From: Shewanella cutis
Lineage (GTDB): Bacteria; Pseudomonadota; Gammaproteobacteria; Enterobacterales; Shewanellaceae
Assembly: GCF_022410515.1 (NCBI RefSeq)
Contig: NZ_JACSDI010000023.1
Coordinates: forward strand, 40,376-104,375
Length of the DNA: 64,000 nucleotides
Reading direction: 5' to 3'
The notes beneath the pieces are model-generated. The model made no database searches. It saw only the letters and a list, made by a program, of their open reading frames with translations, and was not told where the DNA came from. This document shows positions 53,343 to 61,313 of the stretch, piece by piece; within the stretch, counting starts at the first letter, position 1; the number at the start of each line of letters is the position of its first letter. A program made the translations under genes and the position numbers.

Positions 53343-54208
53343 TGAATAGAAATAAAGGATTACTCATGAGGACGTGGGCGCTTTTAAGCTTTTTATCATT
53401 GCTTTTTATCAGTGCTTCAATTCAAGCCGCAACGGTGCGTTACCAGCACACGGATATGCTTGGCTCAGTGGTGGCGGAATCGGATGCCTCGGGCAATATT
53501 ATTAGCCGCAGCCAGTATGAGCCCTTTGGTAAACGCTTGGGCGGTGATAAGGAAGGGATTGGTTATACCGGTCATCTGCAAGATAAAGACTTAGGTCTGA
53601 CCTATATGCAGGCCCGCTACTATGACCCGCTGATTGGTAGATTTTATGCCAATGACCCGATGGGGTTTAAGGATGTCCATAACTTTAACCGCTATGCCTA
53701 TGGGAATAATAATCCTTATAGATACACTGACCCTGATGGGAAAGCTGCAGATAGTTGGTTGAACAGACCAGATGGCGTAAGTATCCAACAACACCAAGAT
53801 GCCCACACTGGTGCCGCAATTATTGGTGCTGTTGTATTGACCGCTGTAGCTGCTGAGGTTTCTCCATTGGTTGCAACATCTCTAGTTGTAATGGATACTG
53901 CCTCGGTACCAACTAGTGATGGTTCTGCTGGATCGCCAACGAATGTTTCTAAGTATGAGAACATTACAAAGTCTGGATCTAAATTACCAAACTTTAAAAC
54001 AGATGTTCCAAAAAGCGCATTTGAAAAAAATCTCAAAGATAATGGTTTTAGTCAATCAACATCAAAAGATGGGAGGGTAAATAATTTTACTAAAGGTGAT
54101 GATAGATATTCAACGAGAGACTATTCCAAATCAACCAAAGGACCTGCTGCAGAAGTATTTAAGAAGGAAGAGCCTGTAGCCAAAATACGCTTGGGTGAAG
54201 AGGATTAG
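53342..54208 (+). CDS. RHS core/autoprotease and toxin-tip protein
   Basis: 288 residues from the ATG at 53342, which overlaps the previous stop (TGATG). An inner ATG at 53366 has a better AAAGGA site. It has its own signal peptide (LLSFLSLLFISASIQA), then the RHS core end (TVRYQHTDMLGSVVAE to DPLIGRFYANDPMGF and DPDGK), which normally self-cleaves. The last ~85 residues (NITKSGSKLPNFKTD to AKIRLGEED) form a variable tip, probably the toxin. I do not recognise its fold with confidence, and a small nuclease is one possibility. Confidence 0.8.
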   Translation: MNRNKGLLMRTWALLSFLSLLFISASIQAATVRYQHTDMLGSVVAESDASGNIISRSQYEPFGKRLGGDKEGIGYTGHLQDKDLGLTYMQARYYDPLIGRFYANDPMGFKDVHNFNRYAYGNNNPYRYTDPDGKAADSWLNRPDGVSIQQHQDAHTGAAIIGAVVLTAVAAEVSPLVATSLVVMDTASVPTSDGSAGSPTNVSKYENITKSGSKLPNFKTDVPKSAFEKNLKDNGFSQSTSKDGRVNNFTKGDDRYSTRDYSKSTKGPAAEVFKKEEPVAKIRLGEED

Positions 54209-54211
54209 AAG

Positions 54212-54817
54212 ATGAAAGCAATAACAAATGAAAGTGATTATGATTTAATTTACACGTATATTGAGAAAGTTATCAATAGAACAAGGACGTTACCAGATAA
54301 CGTTTTCGACCCATCTTTTAAGTTCTTTTCATTTATTACGTTTGATGAATTATTAATGCCTATATTTTTTGAGTATCTTCAACAGTATTCGTTAAAAATT
54401 GGTGAGAATGGATTTTGGATAACCTCTCTAGCCCCTGACCCTAAAAAATATTATGGACACTACTTTAATTTTTTTGGAACAATTGAGTTTTTGAACACAG
54501 ACACTCACAAAGATTACTTAGCTGGATTACATCATTATCCAAAAGATAGTAAAGCAGATGCAATCGCTTATAACGCTGATTTATTAATGTTTTTGTCAAA
54601 AAAATGTGATTGGGCTGTATATGGTGATAGAGATGCAGAAATTGCAATTTGTGCTTTTAAAGACATAAATAAGATGGAACTATTTAAATCTCTTTATGGG
54701 CTAGGTTTTCTAGAAGGAGTCACTGCTGCATCAGATTACGCTTATGGAGTGACAAGTAATAGCGTTTTCAAGAAAACATTCATCACTAATTACTCTTATT
54801 CCGTTACTGTCAAATAA
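54212..54817 (+). CDS. Probable immunity protein for the RHS tip toxin
   Basis: 201 residues, no signal peptide, acidic and aromatic-rich (KFFSFITFDELLMPIFFEYL). It starts three bases after the toxin-tip stop, the normal place for the cognate immunity gene in RHS and CDI loci. The sequence family is not recognised. Its AT-rich composition matches the tip and not the GC-richer RHS core. Confidence 0.6.
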   Translation: MKAITNESDYDLIYTYIEKVINRTRTLPDNVFDPSFKFFSFITFDELLMPIFFEYLQQYSLKIGENGFWITSLAPDPKKYYGHYFNFFGTIEFLNTDTHKDYLAGLHHYPKDSKADAIAYNADLLMFLSKKCDWAVYGDRDAEIAICAFKDINKMELFKSLYGLGFLEGVTAASDYAYGVTSNSVFKKTFITNYSYSVTVK

Positions 54818-54845
54818 AAGGAAAGAAAACGAAACATTGCAATTT

Positions 54846-55130
54846 AGGTTGTTCATAATTCTATGTCAGGTTAATTTCACAGAACGATATGGTTTTCTAA
54901 GTGCCCCTCACAATGGATTGAGAGCTGTGATAGCGTCAAATTCCAGTTTTGGATGAGATGCCTCCAGCTCTCAGAAGCCTTCAATATACTCTCGTAAAGC
55001 AGGTTGAGTAATCTGTTCTCGTTAGCAAAACAGCCCTTTTTTTGGGTTAACTTTCTGAATTGCCTATATACTGCTTCAACCGCATTTTGTGATATAAATG
55101 GCGCTGAAAACATAGTCGATGAATTTGAAA
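54846..55130 (-). pseudogene. IS256-family transposase, 3' fragment (type 1), inside transposon
   Basis: Encodes ISQNAVEAVYRQFRKLTQKK to SIHCEGHLENHI with the element end GTTCATAATTCTATGTCAGG at about 54851. Same IS type as 40631-40853, diverged at several codons. Confidence 0.75.
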
Positions 55131-55196
55131 TACACCGATAGCAGCGCCTATTATTGTCAGTCATCATAGAAATCTTCTGATTAAGGGGAATTTGGC

Positions 55197-55365
55197 TTAT
55201 TGGCAATTAATGTGAGTCCACCAAGATAAATGCAAGCCCGTTGTTAGTTAATCTGCGCCCATTAGCAGTTAATCTGAGTCGGCGGATCTGCTTATTGTCA
55301 ATTAATGTGAGCCCAGTTTGACGGATGTAATCGCGCCGAAGGGATTATGTGTGCAAGCTGCTACA
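55197..55365 (-). repeat. Right terminal inverted repeat of the transposon
   Basis: Inverse of 45145-45313 with a handful of mismatches and no length change. It carries the same four subterminal repeats. Confidence 0.88.
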
Positions 55366-55452
55366 CCTAAGGATTCCTTGCTCACCAAGCAGGTCTTGTG
55401 GGGATTCGTAATCAGCTAATAACTGATCGATAAGCTGGTCTGATACTGGCAT
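55366..55452 (-). pseudogene. IS256-family transposase (type 2), N-terminal part
   Basis: Reads MPVSDQLIDQLLADYESPQD and LLGEQGILR, then meets the transposon end. It continues at 45144 as LTKKLAERALEAEME after a TAG codon. Confidence 0.85.
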
Positions 55453-55574
55453 TCTTTTATTCCTTTCAAATACATGGATAGAATGCCACTTACACAGTTC
55501 TTTTTACACTCTATGAAGCCACGGCCATACTATTGAAATAATCACGTCTAGGCATTCGTCATTAAGCTGTGTCG

Positions 55575-56183
55575 TTACTCACTCAGAACCTGCAGATAAA
55601 TTTCTGTGGTTTTGCTGTCTCTGTGCCCCATCAGTTGGTTTATCACATGCAATGGTACTGGAGGATTAGCTGTCACCAGCGCAACGGCAAAACCATGGCG
55701 TAGCCCCTTATCTGTCGCTTGCGCCCCCACAATTCCCGCTCTATCCATCACCCGTTTAATCAAGCGGTAGGCCGTGGGCAGACTCATTGACCACAAAGGT
55801 ACATCTATAACAAAATCACGGCGCAATTGTGAGCGTAAACCAAACACCAGATCCAAGTGTTCAATTAAGGAAGAGGGCACAGGGATGCTCCGGAACTGAG
55901 CTTGCTTCAACCCACTTTGTTGGTCGGTTTTGTATTTCTTTAAGCTGTGGATCATAATTGTACTATCATTGATCATCACGCGCCTGGGCGTCATAGCCAA
56001 AGCTTCAGACGGACGGCAACCGCTGTAATGCAGCACATGGCAAAACATCCTATTGCTTGGCGATTCTAAGGCACTGGCATCAAGGAAGCGCCGCCGCTCT
56101 TCCGCGGTTAAATACAACCGGTCACCATCAGGCGTGAACAGGCGCATTTCAGAGGCATTATCAGAGTTTTGCATAGACTTCAA
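55575..56183 (-). CDS. Small tyrosine recombinase
   Basis: 202 residues, mostly the catalytic domain: Arg in SGCRPSEALAM, Lys in LKKYKTD, KGLRHGFAV (Lys where many have His), HRDSKTTEIYLQV with the His and Tyr nucleophile. There is no full N-terminal SAM-like arm-binding domain, though a short EERRRFLDASAL stretch is present. A 27-bp-type dyad lies 96 bases upstream of its start. It may act on such dyads, including those around HigBA. Confidence 0.85.
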   Translation of the reverse strand: MKSMQNSDNASEMRLFTPDGDRLYLTAEERRRFLDASALESPSNRMFCHVLHYSGCRPSEALAMTPRRVMINDSTIMIHSLKKYKTDQQSGLKQAQFRSIPVPSSLIEHLDLVFGLRSQLRRDFVIDVPLWSMSLPTAYRLIKRVMDRAGIVGAQATDKGLRHGFAVALVTANPPVPLHVINQLMGHRDSKTTEIYLQVLSE

Positions 56184-56278
56184 TCCGTTCTCTGGGGATT
56201 TGATTGATTCATCTTAAGAGAAAAACCGCCCCAGAATAGTTGCAAATGAGACTATAGAACGGGTTTTAGGGGCTTAAG

Positions 56279-56304
56279 TGAATCAGTCATCCTAGAGTGA
56301 TTCA
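56279..56304 (-). repeat. Dyad site, copy 3 (beside tyrosine recombinase)
   Basis: On the minus strand it reads TGAATCACTCTAGGA then TGACTGATTCA, 26 bases, with the left arm identical to copies 1 and 2. Confidence 0.6.
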
Positions 56305-56387
56305 TTTGTTCACTTTTGAGTATTTCAGAGTTAAACTTTTAACTCAAATTAGTAAATGTTGAATTAAAATTTCTACGATTAACGGTA

Positions 56388-56412
56388 GTATTCAAATTTC
56401 TGTGTCATTTAC
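56388..56412 (+). repeat. IS256 (type 1) end remnant
   Basis: TATTCAAATTTCTGTGTCAT resembles the end at 30028 and is all that is left of that element here. Confidence 0.45.
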
Positions 56413-56816
56413 TTAAGTTGTTGCCTAATCTAGCAATTCGCTGGACAGTGACGGATATAGCCTCATCTGCATAGAGTTTATCCATATCACGGTGCACCAT
56501 CTCGTTCACCGGTTTTGTGTCATGTACATTCACTAGCGTCACTCCACTTTTGCCGCCACTATTCCACCTTGATGATTCACAATCAAATGCAGCTTAAAGT
56601 CATAGAACCAACCCATGGTGCCACCTCTGCACGCCAACCCCGCTAAGGTTTTATGGCGATGAATACGTAAGTTATGACACACTTTGATGCTAGTTGAATC
56701 GACAAATTCGATGCCAGTGGATTCACTTTTGAGGCTGACAAAGTAACTGCAAAGCGGCACTAAACCACTAGCCGTCACTTCATTAACTTTGCAACAGAGC
56801 ATCCTAAACTGCACAA
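56413..56816 (-). pseudogene. IS982-family transposase remnant
   Basis: Reads IEFVDSTSIKVCHNLRIHRH and GWFYDFKLHLIVNHQGGIV, then a frameshift, then NVHDTKPVNEMVHRDMDKLY. N-terminal and C-terminal parts are missing. It begins three bases after the porin stop codon, so it marks the joint between mobile and respiratory DNA. Confidence 0.75.
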
Positions 56817-56819
56817 ATA

Positions 56820-57950
56820 TTAGAAGTAGTAACCAAAGTTGATGTTGATACGTTTATCCCAATCGTTACCGACTTCTGGTAGGCCAACGTGGTCGTTATT
56901 GGCGGTCGAGAAGGTCATGTTTTTACCCATGACAAAGTCAATCATGGTGTAAGTTGGGCCAGCTGAAATCGCCATACCGGTGACGTTTTGCATACTGTTG
57001 TCGTAGCTATCGTCATCAACATCAGGCGTCATTAAACCAAAGTCGTTATAAAACTTAATGCTGCCCCAATCCGTGTTAACGGTTTTGGCAATGTTGATGT
57101 TATAGGCTTGGCCTTTTGAGGCGATTTCGTACTGCCAGCTCACTACCGATACGCCAATTTTGTTGTCGTCGATAGCATCTGCAGCGTTGTATTCATACTG
57201 CATGGCTTGCATTTGTAGGTTCCAGCCGTTGTAGCTGCTGTCTAAATGCAGTGCTACAGCATAGCGGTCGCCATTATTGCCAGTTTTGCTGTTGTAGATT
57301 TGGCCGACCTGTACTGAGCCACCAAAAGTGGTTGCGCCACCTTCGTATTCGGCGGTGTAGGTTTGGCGTACGTTAAGTTGGTTGGTTTCTTCGTTATTGT
57401 ATTCCGTGCCGTTGATGGTGCCGGTATACAAGTCGGTCGAATAACGCTTGTTTTCGGTTGGGCCGTATTCGGCGTTTTTATAAAACGCTAAATCTGTGTG
57501 CCAGCCGTTTTTCTCATAGGTCGCTTTTAAGCCGATATCATGGTCATCTTCAAAGCCTAAATAGTAAGGCAGGCCAAACCACCAACTGTTAGAGATGAAC
57601 TCGCGGTTACCAAAGGGCACTTTGTTGATACCAAATTGCAGTTGCCAATCTGGGTCAATGTTGTAGTAGCCATAACCATACTTGATATAGTTAGTGCCTG
57701 AGGTAAAACGGTATTCCGCCGCTAAACCGAAATCGCCTTTTTTACCATCGAATTTAATCGCGGCCATATCGAAGTTAAAGTCACCGCCTTTATCTTTCGA
57801 TTTTTCATCATAATCGCGATAGCCATAGTTGACGCGTACGGCACCGCCAACATTGATGCCATCTTCTTGCTCTGCGGCAAAGGCGCTAGTTTGAGATAGT
57901 GCGATAGCCGTTGCCACCATGGACAACATAAACCGAGTCGATTTTTGCAT
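56820..57950 (-). CDS. Outer-membrane porin-like beta-barrel
   Basis: 376 residues with signal peptide (LSMVATAIALSQTSAFAA) and a C-terminal strand ending in Phe (ININFGYYF), the outer-membrane barrel signature. The mature part is Tyr/Gly/Asp-rich with alternating strands. No specific substrate can be read from it. It follows the multiheme cytochrome gene by 95 bases on the same strand, so it may be co-expressed and give passage for respiratory substrates. Confidence 0.82.
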   Translation of the reverse strand: MQKSTRFMLSMVATAIALSQTSAFAAEQEDGINVGGAVRVNYGYRDYDEKSKDKGGDFNFDMAAIKFDGKKGDFGLAAEYRFTSGTNYIKYGYGYYNIDPDWQLQFGINKVPFGNREFISNSWWFGLPYYLGFEDDHDIGLKATYEKNGWHTDLAFYKNAEYGPTENKRYSTDLYTGTINGTEYNNEETNQLNVRQTYTAEYEGGATTFGGSVQVGQIYNSKTGNNGDRYAVALHLDSSYNGWNLQMQAMQYEYNAADAIDDNKIGVSVVSWQYEIASKGQAYNINIAKTVNTDWGSIKFYNDFGLMTPDVDDDSYDNSMQNVTGMAISAGPTYTMIDFVMGKNMTFSTANNDHVGLPEVGNDWDKRININFGYYF

Positions 57951-58045
57951 TATCAGTAACCTTAATTTATACCTAACATAACCATCAACATAATTTTAAT
58001 AATGTCGAAAGTTATGATAGATAATAATGTTTATTAGTTTAAATA

Positions 58046-58876
58046 TCAGTTATGTCCGTGAACTTGTTCCGAACTAATGTTTTCAAACATCATTTTTTCA
58101 ACATGACATTCCGCACAAATATCTTTAATATTAGGTTTAAGTAAACTTGCACTTTCTGTTCCGTGTGGGTCATGGCATTTTATGCAATCCCCTTTAAAGC
58201 CTGTATGTTCTTTTTTAAATGGTCCTTGTTTTTCAATATGACATTTGAAACATGGTGTGTTTAATGCTGGTGTTTTATATGCTGGAGCCCATTTACTACC
58301 ATGAGCAGCATGACAATAAGTTGAACATCCTTGGAGAATATCAGTACCTTTATCATCAACAAGACCATGATTGTATTTCATCCGAACTTGTTTTTGTAAT
58401 TGTGGATGACATTCAAGACAAGACAATGTTTGCTTTTGAGTGTCAGGGATTGCATTGTCGGTATGGATATTGGTATGGCATGCTGCACAAGGCGTTGTTT
58501 CTAGAGGGAATTGATCACCATGGCAGCGCAAGCACATTTGATTCTGTAACTTAGCACTAGCATTAGCAATTTTCATGTCGCCTAAACGTAACATCGGGTT
58601 GTTTTTTGGGTTTTCGGCATGCAACCCTAACGGACCATGACAAGCTTCACATTCAATCCCAGTAGCAGGAGTGCCAATTATAGATTTATTTCCATGAACA
58701 GAACTTAAAAATCCTTGCATCGCCTTTTCATGACACTGAACACAAGTTTGTGCACCTTTTTTGGAGTATTGAGCTTGTGATAGTTTTTTTATAAATAAAT
58801 CATCAATAGTTCTAGCCATTAGCATATCACTCTGTAAAAAACAGAATAGAAACAGAATGGAAACAGAAAGTTTCAT
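58046..58876 (-). CDS. MtrA/DmsE-like periplasmic multiheme cytochrome c (nine hemes)
   Basis: 276 residues with signal peptide (SVSILFLFCFLQSDMLMA). Eight CXXCH motifs (CVQCH, CEACH, CLRCH, CAACH, CLECH, CFKCH, CIKCH, CAECH) plus one CSTYCH, a CX3CH motif at the sixth place. The first part (YSKKGAQTCVQCHEK, GIECEACHGPLGLH) follows MtrA/DmsE closely. The tenth heme of that family is missing. Probably a periplasmic electron carrier for the neighbouring Dms system or for another terminal reductase. Confidence 0.85.
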   Translation of the reverse strand: MKLSVSILFLFCFLQSDMLMARTIDDLFIKKLSQAQYSKKGAQTCVQCHEKAMQGFLSSVHGNKSIIGTPATGIECEACHGPLGLHAENPKNNPMLRLGDMKIANASAKLQNQMCLRCHGDQFPLETTPCAACHTNIHTDNAIPDTQKQTLSCLECHPQLQKQVRMKYNHGLVDDKGTDILQGCSTYCHAAHGSKWAPAYKTPALNTPCFKCHIEKQGPFKKEHTGFKGDCIKCHDPHGTESASLLKPNIKDICAECHVEKMMFENISSEQVHGHN

Positions 58877-59551
58877 GATATCTCCTTGTTAAATATTAAA
58901 TTATATGGTTTTCTAGAAAATATTTATTTTAAAAGCCTAAAATACACGTCGCTAATTCTGCTTGAAGACATGTAGCTTGCAATACATATAACCACTTGCA
59001 ATGATTAAATTTTTAATTATTCAGTGCATGTATTCAAATTGATTTTAATTACTGAATCAAACAAAGAGCAAGACAATATATCAAAAAAGTAAACAATCCG
59101 TTTTCATAGAAAGCAACTTGGTTTTTCTCTAGAATTTTGGAGTTTTTATACATTCATCTCATTTGTTATGATAATAGCGCTTCATGTTCAAGATTTTGTT
59201 TATCTTGATGATGTACATATCGCTTGATGACTTTTTTATTACTTCTTAAACATGTCATGGAAATCTGTAATCATTTATACTTTTTGTAGTGAATAAGAAG
59301 TATTGTTTTTGTGCAAACATTATTCAAAACAAATGTCTCAACAACATACGGAATCTGTCTTGGTTAAAACCTTAAAACATATGAAGATACATTAACAAGG
59401 CGTGTTACCAATTCATAAATTAATTACCGATATTTCGTGTATTTGTACGCAACTGTAAACGATGCATAATTAGCTGTTTAGATAAACGCTCGATCATTGA
59501 ACAAATTGATTTAGAAATATTACTAAGCTCTTGATTATCCATGTGTTTTTT
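58877..59551. other. Gene-free region between cytochrome gene and dmsH
   Basis: 675 bp, AT-rich. It must hold the cytochrome promoter and the end of the dms transcript. I see no clear reading frame, no strong terminator, and no convincing CRP or FNR site. Confidence 0.4.
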
Positions 59552-59887
59552 TCACCAAACCTCAGCTAAGGCAAAAATAAGTTGTTCAGATTGACTTAGA
59601 GATTGATGTGATAATTCTCTGATAAATAGAACTCTACAGCACTCAAAAAAACAATGCAGCACCATATTATCAGGCAATTTCTGCTCACTCATTGCTTTAT
59701 CGAGAACTAGCCATTGTGGCTGACCTTCAATAAAAATAACCGCAGACATCATATTAGTGACTGACGCTAATGACGTACCGCCACAACATAAGTCGTGAAT
59801 ATTTTCACAAGCAGCCAAACTCAATTGAAGTCGATAGGCAAGCTGGGCTTTTAACCATTGATGACTCACTGCTGTCACAAACGTCAT
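59552..59887 (-). CDS. dmsH: DmsH-like protein of the DMSO respiration operon
   Basis: 111 residues, no signal peptide. It is last in the operon, at the place of dmsH in Shewanella dmsEFABGH. The function of DmsH is unknown. The sequence has three Cys (CENIHDLCC) and a second pair (CFFECC). Named from position and size. Confidence 0.65.
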   Translation of the reverse strand: MTFVTAVSHQWLKAQLAYRLQLSLAACENIHDLCCGGTSLASVTNMMSAVIFIEGQPQWLVLDKAMSEQKLPDNMVLHCFFECCRVLFIRELSHQSLSQSEQLIFALAEVW

Positions 59888-59897
59888 GAGCGAACCT

Positions 59898-60563
59898 TTA
59901 GCGATAGAGCTTTACTGGTTGAGGTATCACGTTAAACTTCGTACCTAAATGTGCAAAAAACACTTGAGCAAGCATCGATATGCCACGATAAAAATCAGTA
60001 TTTGCATGAAGTTCAGCTAACGCCAAACAGCGTCCCGCCCAAGGTAAAGTATGTTGTTGCAACAATAGCGTGCAGACTCGCACCTTTTGTGTGTCATTGG
60101 GATTTAACGCTAATTCATCAAACAAGTATTGCAACACTAATAAAATCAAACCTAAATGGTCTACGGGTTCATTTCGCTTCAGAGATAATTCGATATCATG
60201 GGTGTTATAAAAGCTAACCAGATTTTGAGTCGAAGCTTCATTCAATAACTGGCCCTCACTGGTGTATACCGATCCCCAGGGGGCAGCTTTAGGATCGCCA
60301 GGGCCAAAAAATAACTGCCCATAATCTAATTGAAGCTCGATTAATTGCGATTCATCGTCCTGCCATTGAGCCAAATAGCTACTTAGCAAAGCTTTTCCTG
60401 ATTGCTCACCTGGCGAGAGTTCAAGCTCTGGCCACTGTGTGGCTAACTCATCTCGCTTAAATTGTGTCAGTAACGGCATGTTAGGATACGAGTACAGGAT
60501 GTTATGCAGCACTTTGGCGATTGCACCCCAAGTTTGGTAATCACCCGTGTTGATTGTTGGCAT
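59898..60563 (-). CDS. dmsG: DmsG, TorD-family chaperone for the reductase
   Basis: 221 residues, all-helical TorD/DmsD pattern: LDYGQLFFGPGDPKAAPWGS followed by VYTSEGQLL and later NEPVDHLGLILLVLQYL. Such chaperones bind the Tat signal of the molybdopterin subunit and hold it for cofactor insertion. It is next to dmsB and dmsH. Confidence 0.88.
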   Translation of the reverse strand: MPTINTGDYQTWGAIAKVLHNILYSYPNMPLLTQFKRDELATQWPELELSPGEQSGKALLSSYLAQWQDDESQLIELQLDYGQLFFGPGDPKAAPWGSVYTSEGQLLNEASTQNLVSFYNTHDIELSLKRNEPVDHLGLILLVLQYLFDELALNPNDTQKVRVCTLLLQQHTLPWAGRCLALAELHANTDFYRGISMLAQVFFAHLGTKFNVIPQPVKLYR

Positions 60564-60625
60564 AGTGTTCCTTTACAAACGAAGAAAAATGAGGGGGCTA
60601 AGCCTAAGCCCCCCCATTCTTATTA

Positions 60626-61300
60626 TTACACTTCAGCAGGGTTTAATAATTGCCCACTACCACCAACTGGTTGACCATTTCGATTGGCCTTGATAATCAA
60701 ATTTGGTGAAGTAATTGAGGGCGATGGTAAGGGTGCAATATGACCATCACCCTCTCCATATTTCGCTCGTAAATTATCCATAGTGTCAAAGTCGAGTGCC
60801 CGTAAAGGACACGAATCAACGCAAATAGGCTTTTTACCTTCCGCGAGTCTATCGCTGCAACCATCACATTTGGTCATCACCTTTCGCTCGATATCCAGCT
60901 GTGGTGCATCATATGGGCAGGCTCTCGCGCAGCTTTCACAACCAATACAAAGTTCAGTGGCAACTTGGACTAAGCCATCTTCACGGCGCTTATGCATTGC
61001 ACCTGTTGGACAGGCTTTAACACACACAGGCTCGCTGCAATGGTTACAACCAATAGACATGTAGTAGGCAAAGACATTTTGTTCAAAACTACCATCGACG
61101 TTTTGCGACCAATTGCCACCACCATATTCATAAACACGGCGCCAAATAATACCGGGCAAATTAGCGACACCATTATTCATCACATCATCTTTCGCGCGAA
61201 CCAAGCCCGTCATGCGGTCCTTACAGGCAATATGACAAGTTTTACAGCCAGTACATTTGCTGCTATCGAAATAGAAACCATATTGTGTTTGTTGAGTCAT
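60626..61300 (-). CDS. dmsB: DmsB, four-cluster iron-sulfur subunit
   Basis: 224 residues from the ATG at 61300 (AAGGGG at good spacing; an ATG two codons upstream is also open). Four Cys groups: CTGCKTCHIAC, CNHCSEPVCVKAC, CIGCESCARAC and CDGC...CVDSC, for four [4Fe-4S] clusters. It passes electrons from the DmsE cytochrome or DmsF/DmsE conduit to DmsA. It appears intact. Confidence 0.95.
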   Translation of the reverse strand: MTQQTQYGFYFDSSKCTGCKTCHIACKDRMTGLVRAKDDVMNNGVANLPGIIWRRVYEYGGGNWSQNVDGSFEQNVFAYYMSIGCNHCSEPVCVKACPTGAMHKRREDGLVQVATELCIGCESCARACPYDAPQLDIERKVMTKCDGCSDRLAEGKKPICVDSCPLRALDFDTMDNLRAKYGEGDGHIAPLPSPSITSPNLIIKANRNGQPVGGSGQLLNPAEV

Positions 61301-61313
61301 TTTCATCTACCCC

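Larger units (their letters stand above)
45145..55365. mobile_element. 10.2-kb Tni/TnsBC-type transposon with RHS toxin cargo
   Basis: 10,221 bp. Ends TGTAGC and GCTACA begin near-identical 169-bp terminal inverted repeats. The flanks CCTAAG (45139-45144) and CCTAAG (55366-55371) are a 6-bp target duplication inside an IS256 transposase gene. It encodes a recombinase, a DDE transposase and an AAA+ ATPase (minus strand), then a three-gene RHS toxin-immunity cargo (plus strand). The structure is complete, so it is probably still mobile. Confidence 0.92.
43995..55497 (-). mobile_element. IS256-family element (type 2) split by the 10.2-kb transposon
   Basis: Terminal repeats CTGTGTAAGTGGC (43995-44007) and its inverse (55485-55497). 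Removing the transposon and one 6-bp duplication rejoins the two halves of its transposase gene. No matching target duplication of the IS256 itself is seen. Confidence 0.8.

Noticed and set aside
58252..58554. 100-codon plus-strand frame opposite the cytochrome gene
   Set aside because: It is the antisense shadow of a gene with nine heme motifs.
59200..59500. FNR/CRP-type site upstream of the cytochrome gene
   Set aside because: Some TTGAT and TGATG words occur, but no full dyad with correct spacing was found.
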